A stretch of 64,000 nucleotides of DNA, taken from contig JAJEKV010000018.1 of the NCBI GenBank assembly GCA_021234155.1, positions 14,702,925 to 14,766,924 of the forward strand, written 5' to 3'. Each line of letters starts with the position of its first letter. Within the stretch, counting starts at the first letter, position 1. Shown here piece by piece: positions 1 through 11,449 of this stretch. A model generated the notes under the pieces. The model was not told the origin of the DNA. It saw nothing but the letters and a program-made list of their open reading frames with translations, and made no database searches. The position numbers and the translations under genes were made by a program. The stretch comes from Isoetes taiwanensis (taxonomy: Eukaryota > Streptophyta > Lycopodiopsida > Isoetales > Isoetaceae).

Positions 1-1336
1 AATAGGAGAAACATAACCAGCTCTATGTGATATGTTATTCTCTCAAAATGAAGTCCGGCATAGTAGTGTTAAAATGATAAGTGCTGAAAGGAGATGCAGC
101 CCTAGAACATCACCAATGAATAAGGAAATATAGAAGGCATAGATTTGCTTAAATGAAATGTGATCTTAAGTTTTAGCCACAAGTGATGAAATCCATCAAT
201 GGATGGTCTCGGCAAATGTGACGCTTTGATTGAACAAACTAAAAGCATAGGACAAAATTAAAAATAGTTGAACGCAAACCATATTATCTTCCCAACAACT
301 CATGATAGAGGAACGAAAGGCATCGAAATTTGGCACACGAAACAAAAAAACTCAAAAGCATAGAGATTTGATTTGTTTGAAACCAAATGTTCAGAAAGTC
401 TCAATTCTTCTAAGATATTGTAATAGTAGAAGCCCCGATCAAATGCTAGTCTATATAGGCTTGCCAAAGAAAAGTCAATTGGACATATAAGTGGCATTAC
501 AAATGTAATAATCCTTGGACACAACTAGCAGTTTGCTACTTGCAAAGCTAGCAAGAAGGAAAGATCTTGAAAAAATCATATGAAATTATCATGAGTATAA
601 TTGCTATTTTCTTGATGCATATGCTGGACTGGCTGCACAACAACAACAAATGAATGTAGCTTCTAAGTTCCAGACTAGACTATCTATTGCAACAAGGCCA
701 ATAAATTCTAGAAAGAAGGTACAATTTGCAAGGAATCTGGACTGGAAAGGAAGGGCATAATGACAACTCTTTAACATATGGAAAACCTAAGGCATCTAGC
801 TTTCACATTGTGCCGGATGAATTAAGAGAGCATAAGGGCAATATAATACATAGAGAGGCATTTAAAACTAATAAAGACATAAATATATGAGACAAAGGAA
901 CATAAACTACTAAAAGAATTCTATAGCATATATTAATTCCTATCTTTTCATAGCCTTGCGAATGAAGGAGCATCTAGAGGGAGTTGAACAGGGTGATAAT
1001 GAAAAAAATTGAAAAGAGAATACATCTGCAACAATTTTGTGGCTACAAAGGGTTCAACATGCCAGCAATTTGATAAGAAAATGCATTGGGAATGCAATTG
1101 AAAAAAAAAAAATCGTCAAAATAATGGAAACTGGGAAGATCAAGATGTGAAAAAAAAAACAACTGGAAACTCCTGCAATTGTCTCATAGAGCAATGATTT
1201 TATGAAACATGACAGAAAAGATACTTATACCAGCAAAAGCACATATTGAGTAGGTAAGAGTTGATGTACTGTATACCGATGAGTTGCTTGTAAAACTCTA
1301 TTAATTTTAGATGACGAACTGGTTTTAGATGACGAA
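1..1336. other. AT-rich stretch, no gene recognised
   Basis: No open frame of convincing length or composition occurs on either strand, and no LTR end, poly(A) tail or RNA gene is recognisable. A 16-bp word (TTTTAGATGACGAACT) is tandemly doubled at about 1306-1338, next to the start of the 169-bp repeat that follows. This may be ordinary intergenic DNA or decayed repeat. Confidence 0.5.
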
Positions 1337-1505
1337 CTCGTTGCTCGGAGTCACCCCCCGTGTGAATATGCACCCAAACCAAAGGGGGTTTAAGGGGGAT
1401 TTTAATTTAAATGTGTTGGACCCAATAGTTGTGTTAATTAATGTCAATGGTAGTTATGTGTTGGTTATTAATGTAAATGGTTGTTATGTGTTGGTTGTTA
1501 TGTGT
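1337..1505 (+). repeat. 169-bp dispersed repeat, copy 1
   Basis: This segment starts CTCGTTGCTCGGAGTCACCC and recurs almost base for base at 39414-39581. The second copy continues into a C/G-rich stretch that is absent here. In this copy the repeat stops abruptly at 1505 and gag-like coding sequence of element A begins, so the repeat marks the broken left edge of A. The repeat is open in the gag frame, so the apparent methionine start at 1329 belongs to the repeat and not to a real gag start. It may be part of an LTR or of a non-autonomous element; the family is not recognised. Confidence 0.7.
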
Positions 1506-2665
1506 AAAACACAAGTAGGTGCAAATAATGCAATTCCAACTTTACCCATAAAAGAACCTGAACAACCTGTGGATGTTAAACTTGCAAAGGTTAAGGATGA
1601 ATTGATTGAGAGTTTAACTAAGCAAATGACTGAATTACAATTAAATTGGATAAAAGGATTGGAGTCTAAACCACAAATTTCTAAAGAAAGAACAAATATG
1701 TGGTGTGTGAAATGTAAAGGGTATGGTCACCTTCCTAGTGAATGTCCAACGCCTGCTGAATTTAAGCCTCCTTGTCGAAATTGTGGGAAAACAAATCATA
1801 GAACAGACCAATGTTTTCAATTACGTCAAGGAATGGGAGTGGGGATGATAAGACCTCAAACTCAAGCCTTAGTATCTCCCCAATATCAAGGATATCAAGT
1901 TCAACCAATGTATGATTATAGGGAGCATGTTCCTGTGTATAACACAACTCCTCAAACCAATACTGGGGTCCAAGACCACAAATGTTTAGAAGAAGACCTG
2001 TTCAATGTTATAGATGTCAAGAAATGGGGCATATTGCGCCTCAATGTCCAAATCCCATGAAGCCAATAGGTTACCAACCAATATGTGGAATCTGTCAAAC
2101 CCAAGGGTTGCACGCCCAAGAAAATTGTCCTCATAAGCTTAAAGTGATACAAAATCCTGCTTCTAAGAATAGGGGTAAAGAGGTTGCCATTGATAGTGGG
2201 GCCATATTCATTGAAGAGCCAAGTACTCCAACTTATGTTGTAGAAACTCGTAATGCAAGGGAGTTGAGAAGGAGAGAAAGGGAATTGCGTAAGGAGAGAG
2301 AACAACAAGGGGTTAATAATGAAAGTTTAGTTCATAATGATGATAACGAGTTGCGAAATTTGTTTGAGGAACAATTGTCAGATGACGAGGTGGATATGAA
2401 GGATTCACAAGAGATGTTTGAAGAAATCGAAGAGTTGCCTCAACCTAGAGCGGTAAGAGAAATTATAAATGAGATACAACCACCTAAAAGCAAGGATAAA
2501 GGTGTTCATAAAAAGTATAAGAGAGTTATGAATTTGAAAAATGAGTCACCCTATGATATTTTAAAAGATATGGAAAATAAACAACCCTCACTCACCTTTA
2601 AACAATTACTACAAATTGCCCCTAGTTGTCGTGAAGATATTAATGTCCGCTTTAAAGAGTCATAG
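1506..2665 (+). pseudogene. gag: Element A gag, zinc-knuckle portion, frameshifted
   Basis: Gag forms the particle and binds element RNA. Only its C-terminal half is visible. Four Cys-His knuckles occur: CVKCKGYGHLPSEC (about 1705-1746) and CRNCGKTNHRTDQC (about 1773-1814), then after a frame change near 1980 CYRCQEMGHIAPQC (about 2009) and a variant with five residues before the His, CGICQTQGLHAQENC (about 2084). The first three fit CX2CX4HX4C. A charged stretch rich in Arg/Glu (RELRRRERELRKERE) follows at about 2255-2310 and could form a coiled coil. The N-terminal capsid part is missing because the element is truncated at 1505. Four knuckles is more than the one to three usual for plant gypsy gags. 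Confidence 0.75.
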
Positions 2666-3567
2666 GGAGGTAATTGTAAATTCCAAGATGGCCCATAATA
2701 GCCGACATGAGTTCCCCATGCCTAGATGTTGAAATAAATGGAACCTTAATAAGGAATTGCACAATAGATGGAGGGTCCATGTGAACATCATGCCCGAATC
2801 TATATGGAAAAAATTAGAATTGCCTAAGCCTCGCACCAAAGGCATTTTGTGGTTAGAATGGCTGATCAAAGGAGGGTACAACCATTGGGATTGATTACGG
2901 AATAAAAATATTAATTGCTGGTGTAACTTTCTTTGTGGACTATGTTATATTGAGAATGGCATGTGGAGGGTTTACTTATCCATTGTTACTAGGTAGGCCA
3001 TGGTTGATGCAAGCTTCAGCTAAACATGATTGGTCTATGGGTTACTTGCATATTGGGGATGGGAACAATGAGATTAAAATTAGAGTGCATATCCAATCTA
3101 GAGATAGGGATGGAAATGATAGTGATACTAGTTCCTCTATAGAGGACATCCCTCATGACGATGATGATAATGATGATGATAACGATGATGCTGATGATTA
3201 TAATGGAAATAATAAGGGAATTGAGGTTGATCAAGTGTATGTTGAGGAAATGGGTTATGAGCATTTAAACATTAGGGAAGACACTTTGCGCATTGCTTTA
3301 GAAGAATGGATGAATTGTGTAAATGCTTATACTATAAGTGTGGATGTTACTAACGAAACCATTCCAGAAGAAATAGAAGACGATGAACAAGAGAAATATC
3401 CTGACTACTTCTCCAAATATGAGGAAGGGGAATCCAAATTAAAGGAGACTCCTGCATATAATGCACCTAGGGTAGATCAAACAATGCTAACTTCTCCTGA
3501 GATTGTTGATTTAAATTTAGGGACTCTAGAAGAACCTAAAGTGGTCAAGCTTGGAGCCTTTGGATGA
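2666..3567 (+). pseudogene. Element A protease and acidic linker, frameshifted
   Basis: The region encodes the retropepsin-like protease that cuts the Gag-Pol polyprotein. A degenerate active-site stretch reading IDGG is seen near 2765-2780, interrupted by frame changes. The C-terminal landmark YPLLLGRPWL is clear at about 2976-3005. Downstream lies a linker with a strongly acidic block (Asp-rich, about 3150-3205) built from GAT/GAC codon runs that resemble a coding microsatellite. The reading frame ends at 3567 and the RT frame overlaps it by 17 bases, which fits loss of one base near 3550, since both frames are coding-like up to that point. Confidence 0.65.
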
Positions 3568-4930
3568 GGAGCGACACAAATACATGGATCTCTTTTTAGA
3601 ATTTCAAGATGTATTTGCGTGGAGTTATCGTGACCTTAGAGGTATATCTCCAGCTTTGAGTGTATATAAGATTGTTTTGGAATCTAACGTAAGAGTGGTT
3701 AGACAAAAACCTTATAGGATGAATCCAAATTATTCAAGTGTAGTTAAGGAAGAGATTGATAAATTGTTAGAAGCTGGTTTTATAGAGCCTATTGAAAATA
3801 GTGAATGGCTATCACCAATTGTTATAGTCCCAAAGAAGAATAAGAAACTAAGAGTGTGTGTAGACTATAGACGATTGAATGCAGTAACAGTTAAAGATGG
3901 ATTCCCTGTGCCATTTATTGATAACGTGTTAGATTCAGTTGCTGGACATGAATATTACTCTTTCCTTGATGGTTTTAGTGGGTATAATCAAGTAACCATT
4001 GCTCCCGAAGACCAAGACAAGACAACATTTGTCACTGAATGGGGTTGTTACAAGTATAGGGTTATGCCCTTTGGATTATGTAATGCTCCCGCTACGTTCC
4101 AAAGAGTGGTCACTAACGCATTTAAGGATTATATAAGGCAATTTATGGAGGTGTTTCTCGATGATTTTTGTGTTTTCAGTAGGTATCAGGACCATAAAAA
4201 GAAATTACGATTGTGCTTTAAAAAGTGTCGTGACTTTGGTATCTCTCTAAACCCGATGAAATGTATATTTGGAGTTACTCATGGTAGATTACTAGGGAGA
4301 ATTGTTTTTGGCCAAGGAATTGCTATTGATCCTGATAAAACCAAAATCATATCTGAATTAGTGCCACCAGCTAATGTGAAGCAATTGCAAGCCTTCTTAG
4401 GCCATGTTGGTTATCATCGTCGATTTATTAGACATTATGCAGATAAGGCCTTACCTTTGACATCACTTCTTAAGAGGAAAAATGAATATAATTGGTCTAT
4501 TGAATGTCAAAAGGCTTTTACAATATTGAAAGAAGCGTTGCTTACTGCACCTATTCTTAAGTTTCCTAGATGGTATCATGAGTTTCATGTACACGTAGAT
4601 GCATCCGCTTATGCAATAGGAAGCATTTTGTCCCAAATGCAAGAAGATGGTTGGGACCACCCACTCTATTATGCAAGTAGGCAGTTATCTCATGTAGAAA
4701 GAAACTACTCAACCACTTAACGGGAAGGGTTAGGCATGATCTATTCTATAATAAAGTTTCGTCACTACTTACTTGGTAAAGAATTTGTTTTCTATGTTGA
4801 CCATGAAGCATTAAAGTATCTAATTTTTGAAACCTTGCAGGACGGGAAGGATCACTCGATGGTTAATCATGTTACAAGAGTTTCAATTTTGGATTGTTGT
4901 GAAACCAGGAAGATCCCATGCACCTGCTGA
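3551..4930 (+). pseudogene. Element A reverse transcriptase and RNase H
   Basis: This is the best-preserved part of A. The RT fingers/palm carry RVCVDYRRLNAVTVKD (about 3855), SFLDGFSGYNQV (about 3960) and MPFGLCNAPATFQR (about 4063). The catalytic box reads FLDDF (about 4156), a variant of YVDD/YLDD that keeps both aspartates. Retroviral-type RNase H follows with VHVDASAYAIGSIL (about 4590), whose Asp is intact, and VDHEALKYL (about 4798). A TAA at 4718-4720 interrupts the usual TTxREGLGMIYS stretch where a glutamate codon is expected, so the polyprotein is cut inside RNase H. A further frame change follows near 4840-4850. Confidence 0.85.
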
Positions 4931-5742
4931 CCATTTATCCAGATTATTAGTAGATTCTAAGGATAAGGGGGTTAAAGATGATTTGCTTGATGCTGATTTA
5001 TTTGCAGTTAGTGCAGTACCAGAGTGGTATTCAGATGTGGCAGAATTTCTTTCTACTAATGAATTTCCCGAAGAGATGAAACCAATTGAGCGCAAGCGAC
5101 TGATTCAAAAGTGTAAGCCTTTCACTTTATTAGCAGGCACCTTATATAGAATTGGTAAGGATGATATATTGCGCAGATGCATATTCCCTCATGAGGTGCA
5201 AAAAGTTATTAAGTCTTGTCATGATTCCCCTGTGGGAGGTCACTTTGCTGGTGACGTAACTGCTAAAAAGGTGCTAAATGCAGGTTACTGGTGGCCCACA
5301 ATATTTTCTGATGTAAAAGCCCATGTGAAGCATTGTGACCCTTGCCAACGGATAGGCCAGACGAGATTCTATGCCATTGAACCCAATAGTTCCTATAATT
5401 CCCTTTGAGAAGTGGGGCATAGATTTTGTAGGCCCCATTAATCCTCCTTCATGGCAAACTCGTTGTGAATATATATGAGTTTGCACGGATTATGTCACTA
5501 AATGGGCCGAAGCCAAAGCCTCGCATCATGATAATGCTGCTGTTGTTGCAACCTTTCTATATGAGAATATTATCATTAGGTTTGGTTGTCCTTTAGAGTT
5601 AGTGAGTGATAGGGGTTCTCACTTTGTTAATGAAGTAATTACAGCCTTAACTGAACGATATGAAATATCTCATAGAAAAAGCACCCCATACCATCCTCAA
5701 GCTAATGGCCAGGTTGAAAGAACCAATAAAACTCTATGTAAT
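4827..5742 (+). pseudogene. Element A integrase, N-terminal and core portion, cut by element B
   Basis: Integrase joins element DNA to the host chromosome. After the RNase H end (ADHLSRL, about 4925) comes the HHCC finger: CHDSPVGGHFAG (about 5218) with CDPCQR (about 5336). After a frame change near 5360 the core shows GIDFVGPIN, CTDYVTKWAEA, SDRGSHFVNEV and ANGQVERTNKT, supplying the D, D and E catalytic positions. A TGA near 5476 interrupts it. Coding stops exactly at 5742, where the LTR of element B begins. The same reading frame resumes at 15355 once one copy of the 5-bp target duplication is discounted. Confidence 0.85.
5738..5742. repeat. Target-site duplication of element B, left
   Basis: GTAAT directly precedes the 5' LTR and is repeated directly after the 3' LTR at 15350-15354. 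A 5-bp duplication is normal for Ty3/gypsy integration. Confidence 0.95.
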
Positions 5743-7271
5743 TGTTGCCCCCAAAGGGCAACATACTAACTATTAGCTCATGTGTTGAAGTAGGTCAAGT
5801 TATTGTGGAAGAATTAAATCAAAAGGAGCTTGGTAGTCAACATTGATATGAAGGTCAAACAATATCAATCTTCAAAGGTCAACTCCCATGGAAAATGCTC
5901 TATCAGAAGTCAAAGGTTTTCAAAAGATGCTCTATAATATTCTGGGTTGTGAAGATTGGAAAATGCTTTTTGAAGTTTGGAAGACAAAGTTTGGAAGACC
6001 CCATGGTATTAGATTCCACCCCCTAGTCATTTTTATCCATTTTCTTACCCCCATTTTCCTAGTCATATTCCCCTTATGCTTATATTCTCCCTTGCTCACC
6101 TTTTTGCCAAATCACACCTTGTTTGCCTAATTTCTTTTCTCTAATGCCTTTTGCCTTTCCAATTCATATCCCTTTTCCCATTCTTATCACACCTTTATAA
6201 ATACCCCTAGTCCATTTCTTGTTTGGAATTTTATGATCATTTTGCTTTGCCCATAATCAAGCCCTAAGATGTCGGAATCATTAAATCTAAATCTATATAC
6301 CGGGGAAAACAATGACAGAGTTTTTTGAAGGCCCAGACGCATCAAACTTCGACATTGATACATGCTGAGCATGATCTGAAGATGTTCATGAAGTATCTGA
6401 GTGTTCCACAGTTCGATTTGAGAAAATTGGACTGATATTTTTGATTTGATATTATTTGTTGACCTTCTAAGCCATCTTGATGATTGATCTATGATCCTAA
6501 AACTCTTATTTACCTTGTACTACCTTCAGATCAATGGAAATTGCCTGCCAAGTATTTAAAAAGTTGACTGTCATGATCCTTTAGTATAATTGCATCACAA
6601 ACATTTTTACAGTAGAGTATTCCTTCATTTTTCCCTGCATATGACCATTTGCACTTCCTTCTCCATCATATTTGCACCTGTGTGCACAAAAATTCCGCAA
6701 AAAATCCATCCCAAACTCAAGTTACCATTTTTTGCATTCTGTCTGATACAAGTTTAAACTGATATTCACAAAACAGTGCCAAAAAAATAGTTTTAGTGAT
6801 CTAAATTATGATTTGAATGCATGCCCCTCACCTTTGGGATCTACATTGCACCTCAGCTTTGGAATTCCTTCAAAATTCAACCTACAACTCAAGTTACAAA
6901 AGTCTGAGCTCTGTTTGTAGTTTTGACTGATATTGACCAAAATTTGACCCAACTTAGAGATCGAATATCTTGCAAATTAAAACTCAGACTTGGTCAAGGT
7001 TTTCACCCGCGCTTGCCTACCACTTTTCTGAACAAGTCACAGTCATTTGACCTTGGAAATCAATCCGCCTGTGAGATCTGCATTGATTTGAGTAAGAGGT
7101 CCATATTCTAGAATTGGGAAAGGTATGAGAACTCTGTAACTGAGCTTTTTCTTTGAGAAATTCTTGTGTAGATTGATCACCTCAAGTGATCTGGAGGTTC
7201 TAACCCCAACTTGAGTGGAAACTCAAGTTGGCTCTTTGTGTTTGACTCTCTAGCCAGGTTGGGGGTCAACA
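5743..7271 (+). repeat. Element B 5' LTR
   Basis: The LTR is 1529 bp and bounded by TG...CA. Relative to the 3' LTR it lacks about 350 bp (present at roughly 14019-14371) and has small extra pieces. Near its right end is the near-palindrome GATCACCTCAAGTGATC (7175-7191), followed at once by TGGAGGTTCTA (7192-7202), which matches the first 11 bases of the primer-binding site. No TATA box could be assigned with confidence. Confidence 0.93.
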
Positions 7272-7274
7272 TCT

Positions 7275-7292
7275 TGGAGGTTCTACCGAGAT
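7275..7292 (+). other. Primer-binding site of element B (tRNA-Gln-like)
   Basis: TGGAGGTTCTACCGAGAT begins three bases after the LTR end. It starts with the TGG required to pair with the CCA tail. Its complement fits, from memory, the 3' end of eukaryotic tRNA-Gln (acceptor TAGAACCT plus CCA). The identical sequence occupies the same position in element C. The tRNA assignment needs a direct comparison. Confidence 0.7.
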
Positions 7293-7312
7293 CTTCCTGG
7301 ATCTCAGAACTC

Positions 7313-9700
7313 ATGGCTCCTAAACAAAAATTTCCAGCAGAACAAGAGCCATTAGAAGATATTGATGCATCAGATCATTGCAGAGAAAGGCCATTCAATT
7401 CAAGTTTTTCAACTAGCCTGCTTCAAAACATGCCATATCAATTTGAATTGAATGTCCCTGTTCCTTTGCCTACTTTTGATTCCAGTATGAGTGCTAATAA
7501 CTTCTTGAGAATATTTGAGGATTATTACAGAGATTATGGCTTCAAGAAGGGTTGCAAGCTCTCAGAGTTCGAAAAATGTTTCAAAGAAGAAAGTGAAGCT
7601 GGTGCTTGGTTAACTTATGAAAAGTTAATGGGTACCACTTCATGGGATGAACTTGTCAAGAAGTTCCTGGATAGATTTGGTAAGCTAGCTGCTCCAAAAG
7701 ATTTGGTTAATGAATTGCAAGGTTTCTCTATGCATGCAGGAGAGAGTGTGAATCAGTACAAGGAGAGGTTTAGTACATTTATGAGCAGGTGTCAAAGAGC
7801 ACAAGTCACCATCCCAACTCTGTTTTTAGTCACTGCTTTTATTAATGGTTTGGAAAGAAGACCAGATATCCAAAGGAAGTTGCTCAAGATCCAAGCTGCT
7901 GAAGGGTTTGATTCTATATACAAAGTCTTTGCCAAAACCACTGATTTAACTCAGATGCTCTCTACCTTGCCTGACAAGCACTATGTTCCTCACCATAACC
8001 ATGACCCATTTTACCCTGATGCTACTGATGCACATTATGATCACCACCCTTCTATTCCAGTTTATGCCATACAGAAAAAAAAGAAGAAATCTAAAGATGA
8101 GGAAGCAAGTTCTCAGGTTGCAGAGGTGAAGTCAGATCTATCTAAGGTTACTGAAGCCCTAGTAGAAATAACCAAACAATTGGTTGAACTCAAGGCTGCA
8201 AGAACAGGTAAAACTTACCCTGAATGTATTCATTGCAATAGAAATTCTCACCCATCAGAAATTTGTTATTGGCAAGTGTGCCCCAAATGTAATAGAAAAG
8301 GCCACTTTGGAAAGGAATGTCCTGTTTGTTCTTTTTGTAAAGAGGTTGGCCATACTGATGCTAGGTGTGCTGTTAAGGAATATTTTGCTAAGCAGGAAAA
8401 AGAGAAGAGACCAGAGCCTAAACCTCCTGTGAGATTCGCTGAACCAAGCACCTCTATAAGATTTATTCAAGCTACAGAAGCTCCTAAAACTGAAGAAGTT
8501 ATGGTGGTACAAACTAGAAGCATGAATGAAGCTCAAGTACATGCTGAACCAAGTAGGCATTCTACTGCCAGGTCTTCACCACCTGTAGTGGAATCATCTG
8601 CTCAAATCATAGCCCCACCCCCTCAGCAAAAATATGGTAAGAAAGATCAAGACTTTGATGAGGTCGATGTTTTGCATAAAAATTCCAAGGTGAGTGTGGA
8701 TCTTTTTACCTTGTTAAAGATTGCACCTAGCTACAGAAAAAGGGTACTTCAGCAAACTAATGGTGAGGTATTAAATGCTTGTGTGAATTTTACTGATGCC
8801 ACTAACCTTGTTCTAGCCCAGAATGAAGAAGACCCTGGTGCATTCACATGTTCAGCTACTTTAGGAGGATATACCTTCTCAAATGTGTTACTTGATGGTG
8901 GATCTCCCCTAAATATTATGCCATATCACATTATAAAAAAATGTGGTTTCGAGGTGGACAAGAAAGCTTCTATACTATTGAGACCTTTTTATAATGCTAA
9001 GGTCACCCCTATTGGTGTGGTAACTAAAGTGCCTGTTAATACAGAGGGCATAACTGTAGCTGCTAACTTTATTGTGGTAGCTTTTGAAGACATAGGGGAT
9101 GAGTCTGATATCTATGATTTACTTTTAGGAAGGAGGTGGTTAGCTACTGTGGATGCTAGACCAGTCTGGTCTCAAGGGAGATGTACCATCTCCAATGGCT
9201 CTCAGACTGCTACAATCTATAATCAAGATGGCTCCTATGGTTCCAGTGAGGAGGTAAACTTTATTAAGGAAATGCTAATTGAAGAACCTTTGGGATTTTA
9301 CAGAGTAAAAAATCCAAGACCAAGGAAATATGAAATGGTTCCTCTCATCATGGAATGTGCACTCCCCAACAAACAAGGACCATCAGGATTCTTATGGTTT
9401 GATGGAGGTATTTCTAAAAAACTAAATATTGCATCATCTGCTGCTATTTTGAAAGATTCCTCTCATAAACTTTTAGCTAAAGTAGGGAGAATCTTCCCCC
9501 AAATTACATCTAATGTAGCAGAATATAAGGCTTTGATTGCAGGTCTTCAGGAAGCCAAAGCTATGGATATTGCCAACATCCACATTTTTGGTGACTCACA
9601 ATTAATTTGTAGACTGGTTCATGGGAGATTACTCACATACCAAGAGAGGAAAATGTGGAAGCTGATACCCTATGCAGGGAAACTCTCATGGCACACCTAA
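7313..9700 (+). pseudogene. Element B gag-protease-archaeal-type RNase H ORF
   Basis: The start ATG at 7313 (MAPKQKFPAEQ) lies 20 bases past the primer site. The frame is also open upstream into the LTR, but this is the first Met after the primer site and is conserved in C. A capsid-like region (FLRIFEDYYRDYGF; WLTYEKLMGTTSWDELVKKF) is followed by three CX2CX4HX4C knuckles (8225-8266, 8279-8320, 8327-8368). The protease carries LLDGGSPLNIMP (about 8888), with DGG in place of DSG/DTG, and LLLGRRWL (about 9119). Next comes an RNase H of archaeal/plant type: WFDGGISKK (about 9397), AEYKALIAGL (about 9520), GDSQLIC (about 9591). A deletion of roughly 100 bases relative to C and a frameshift then end the frame at 9700. 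Confidence 0.85.
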
Positions 9701-11449
9701 CTGAGGGAGCTATTCCAGAGGAAGACCTTGATGCTAGTGAGGTAAAAGCTTTTTGTCCTATTCTAACCATTAATGCATCAGAAGAAAAGGATACTAAAGA
9801 GATTACCATTACAAAAAATGGTAAAACTAGAACCCTCTTTGTTGGAGATCTCATTGAATACCAAAATAGGGAGAATATACAAATGTTCTTTGAAGAAAGG
9901 AAGGATGTGTTTGCTTGGGATTATTCTGAGCTTACTGGTATTAAAGCTGAGGTATGCCAATTTGAAATCAAGATTAAGGAAGGGTGTAAACCTGTTTTTC
10001 AAAAACTGAGAAAAATTAATGCTTCATTGATGGGATTGATTAAAGATGAGTTGGATAAAATGCTAGATGCAGGTGTTATTATTGAAATTATTAATCCAGA
10101 ATGGGTGTCTTGCATTGTACCTGTAGAGAAAAAAAGTGGTGCCTTAAGGATCTGTATTGATTATCGAGACCTCAACAAAGCCACCATCAAGGACTGCTAT
10201 CCCTTGCCTTTTTTAGAAGAAATCTTATATGCTGTAGCAGGGAAAGAGGTGTACTCATTTCTAGATGGATTTTCGTGGTTTTTAATCAAATTGGCATTAA
10301 GGAAGAAGACCAACCCAAGACCTCTTTTATTACCCCTTGGGGAACTTATGCAATGAAAAGAATGCCTTTTGGACTAATGAATGCACCTGCTACTTTCCAG
10401 AGGGCTATGGATGTTATTTTTAGGCCTATGTCTCCTCAAGAATTCGAGTTTATTTGGATGACCTTTGTTTAGGATCTCACCCTACTAATCATTTAGAATT
10501 GCTGGCAAAAATATGTTCTTTGTGCAGGGAATCTGGAGTCAACCTTAACCCAAAGAAATGTATTTTTTTTGCATCCAAAGGGCAACTTTTGGGACACGAG
10601 ATATCCAACAATGGCATACAAGTGGCACAAGAAAAAGTTGAAGCCCTCAAAAAACTGGTGCCCCCCAAAAATTTGAAGCAGGTCAAAAGTTTTATTGGCA
10701 TGACTAGTTTTCTTAGGATGTATATTCCTAAGTTTGCTCACATTATAAGTCCTATTTCTAAGCTGACAAGAATAGGCAGGATCTCCAAATCTGAGAGCAA
10801 GTATGTTCCTGTCACATGGTCATCAGATTGCCAAGAGTCTTTTGAGTTGCTTATAAAGTCCATTTGTGAAGCAACTCTTCTAAAAAAACCTGATTTGGAC
10901 AAGCCATTTGAGGTATACATTACTATTACTAAAAAGGCCATAGGTCTAGCTATTCTGCAGGACAAGCACATCATAGCTTTTGCCAGCAAACAGTGGAGTT
11001 CAACTGAAGAAAAATGCACCAGAATGGAGAAGAGTGCTGCTGCTCTCATGTTCCTCATTGACAGACAAGGTCATTTATTATTGAAGAGTTCAGTTCAAGT
11101 TTATATGAAACAAAATCCAACAGGTTTGTTATTTGGTAAGGCTACCTCTAAACCAAAAATTCAAAGGTGGGCTTGCAAGCTACAAACCTTTGATATTTCC
11201 ATAAAAGAGTTACATCAGGTGAAGAGTCCCCAAATTTATTTACCTTACATTTTCTTTGATCATGAGGATGTAGTAGAAGTTGTTGACTTTGTGGATGCCT
11301 TAGCTTATTTACAGGCAGATGATGAAGAGCAGAACCAACAGGATTGGCAGCTACCTATAAAGAATTTTCTACAATTCAAGGAAATGCCCTCGGGGACCAC
11401 CTCGAGCCAAAAAGGAGATTTAAAGAAAAGTGCAGGCAATTCAAAATGA
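9655..11449 (+). pseudogene. Element B reverse transcriptase and degenerate retroviral-type RNase H
   Basis: The frame opens with the last archaeal-type RNase H box (EADTLCRETL, about 9656), then RICIDYRDLNKATIKD (about 10150), MPFGLMNAPATFQRAMD (about 10364) and a YLDDL box that straddles a frameshift near 10450. Another frame change is near 10275. The thumb carries PKKCIFFASKGQLLGHE. The following RNase H reads VYITITKKAIGLAIL (about 10914), where the first catalytic Asp is Thr, and VYMKQNP (about 11100), where the usual TDH Asp is Lys. The Glu (MEKSAAALMF) is kept. The same losses occur in C and E, so they look like a family trait and not decay. The frame ends in TGA at 11447-11449. Confidence 0.88.

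Noticed and set aside
1329-1510. Methionine start of a gag ORF at 1329
   Set aside because: The first 59 codons lie in the 169-bp dispersed repeat, which also occurs without gag at 39414. The start is a chance fusion.
5888-6130. 80-aa frame in the LTR of B (repeated at 13654-13896)
   Set aside because: Present only because both LTRs share sequence. No domain, and the C and G LTRs do not keep it.
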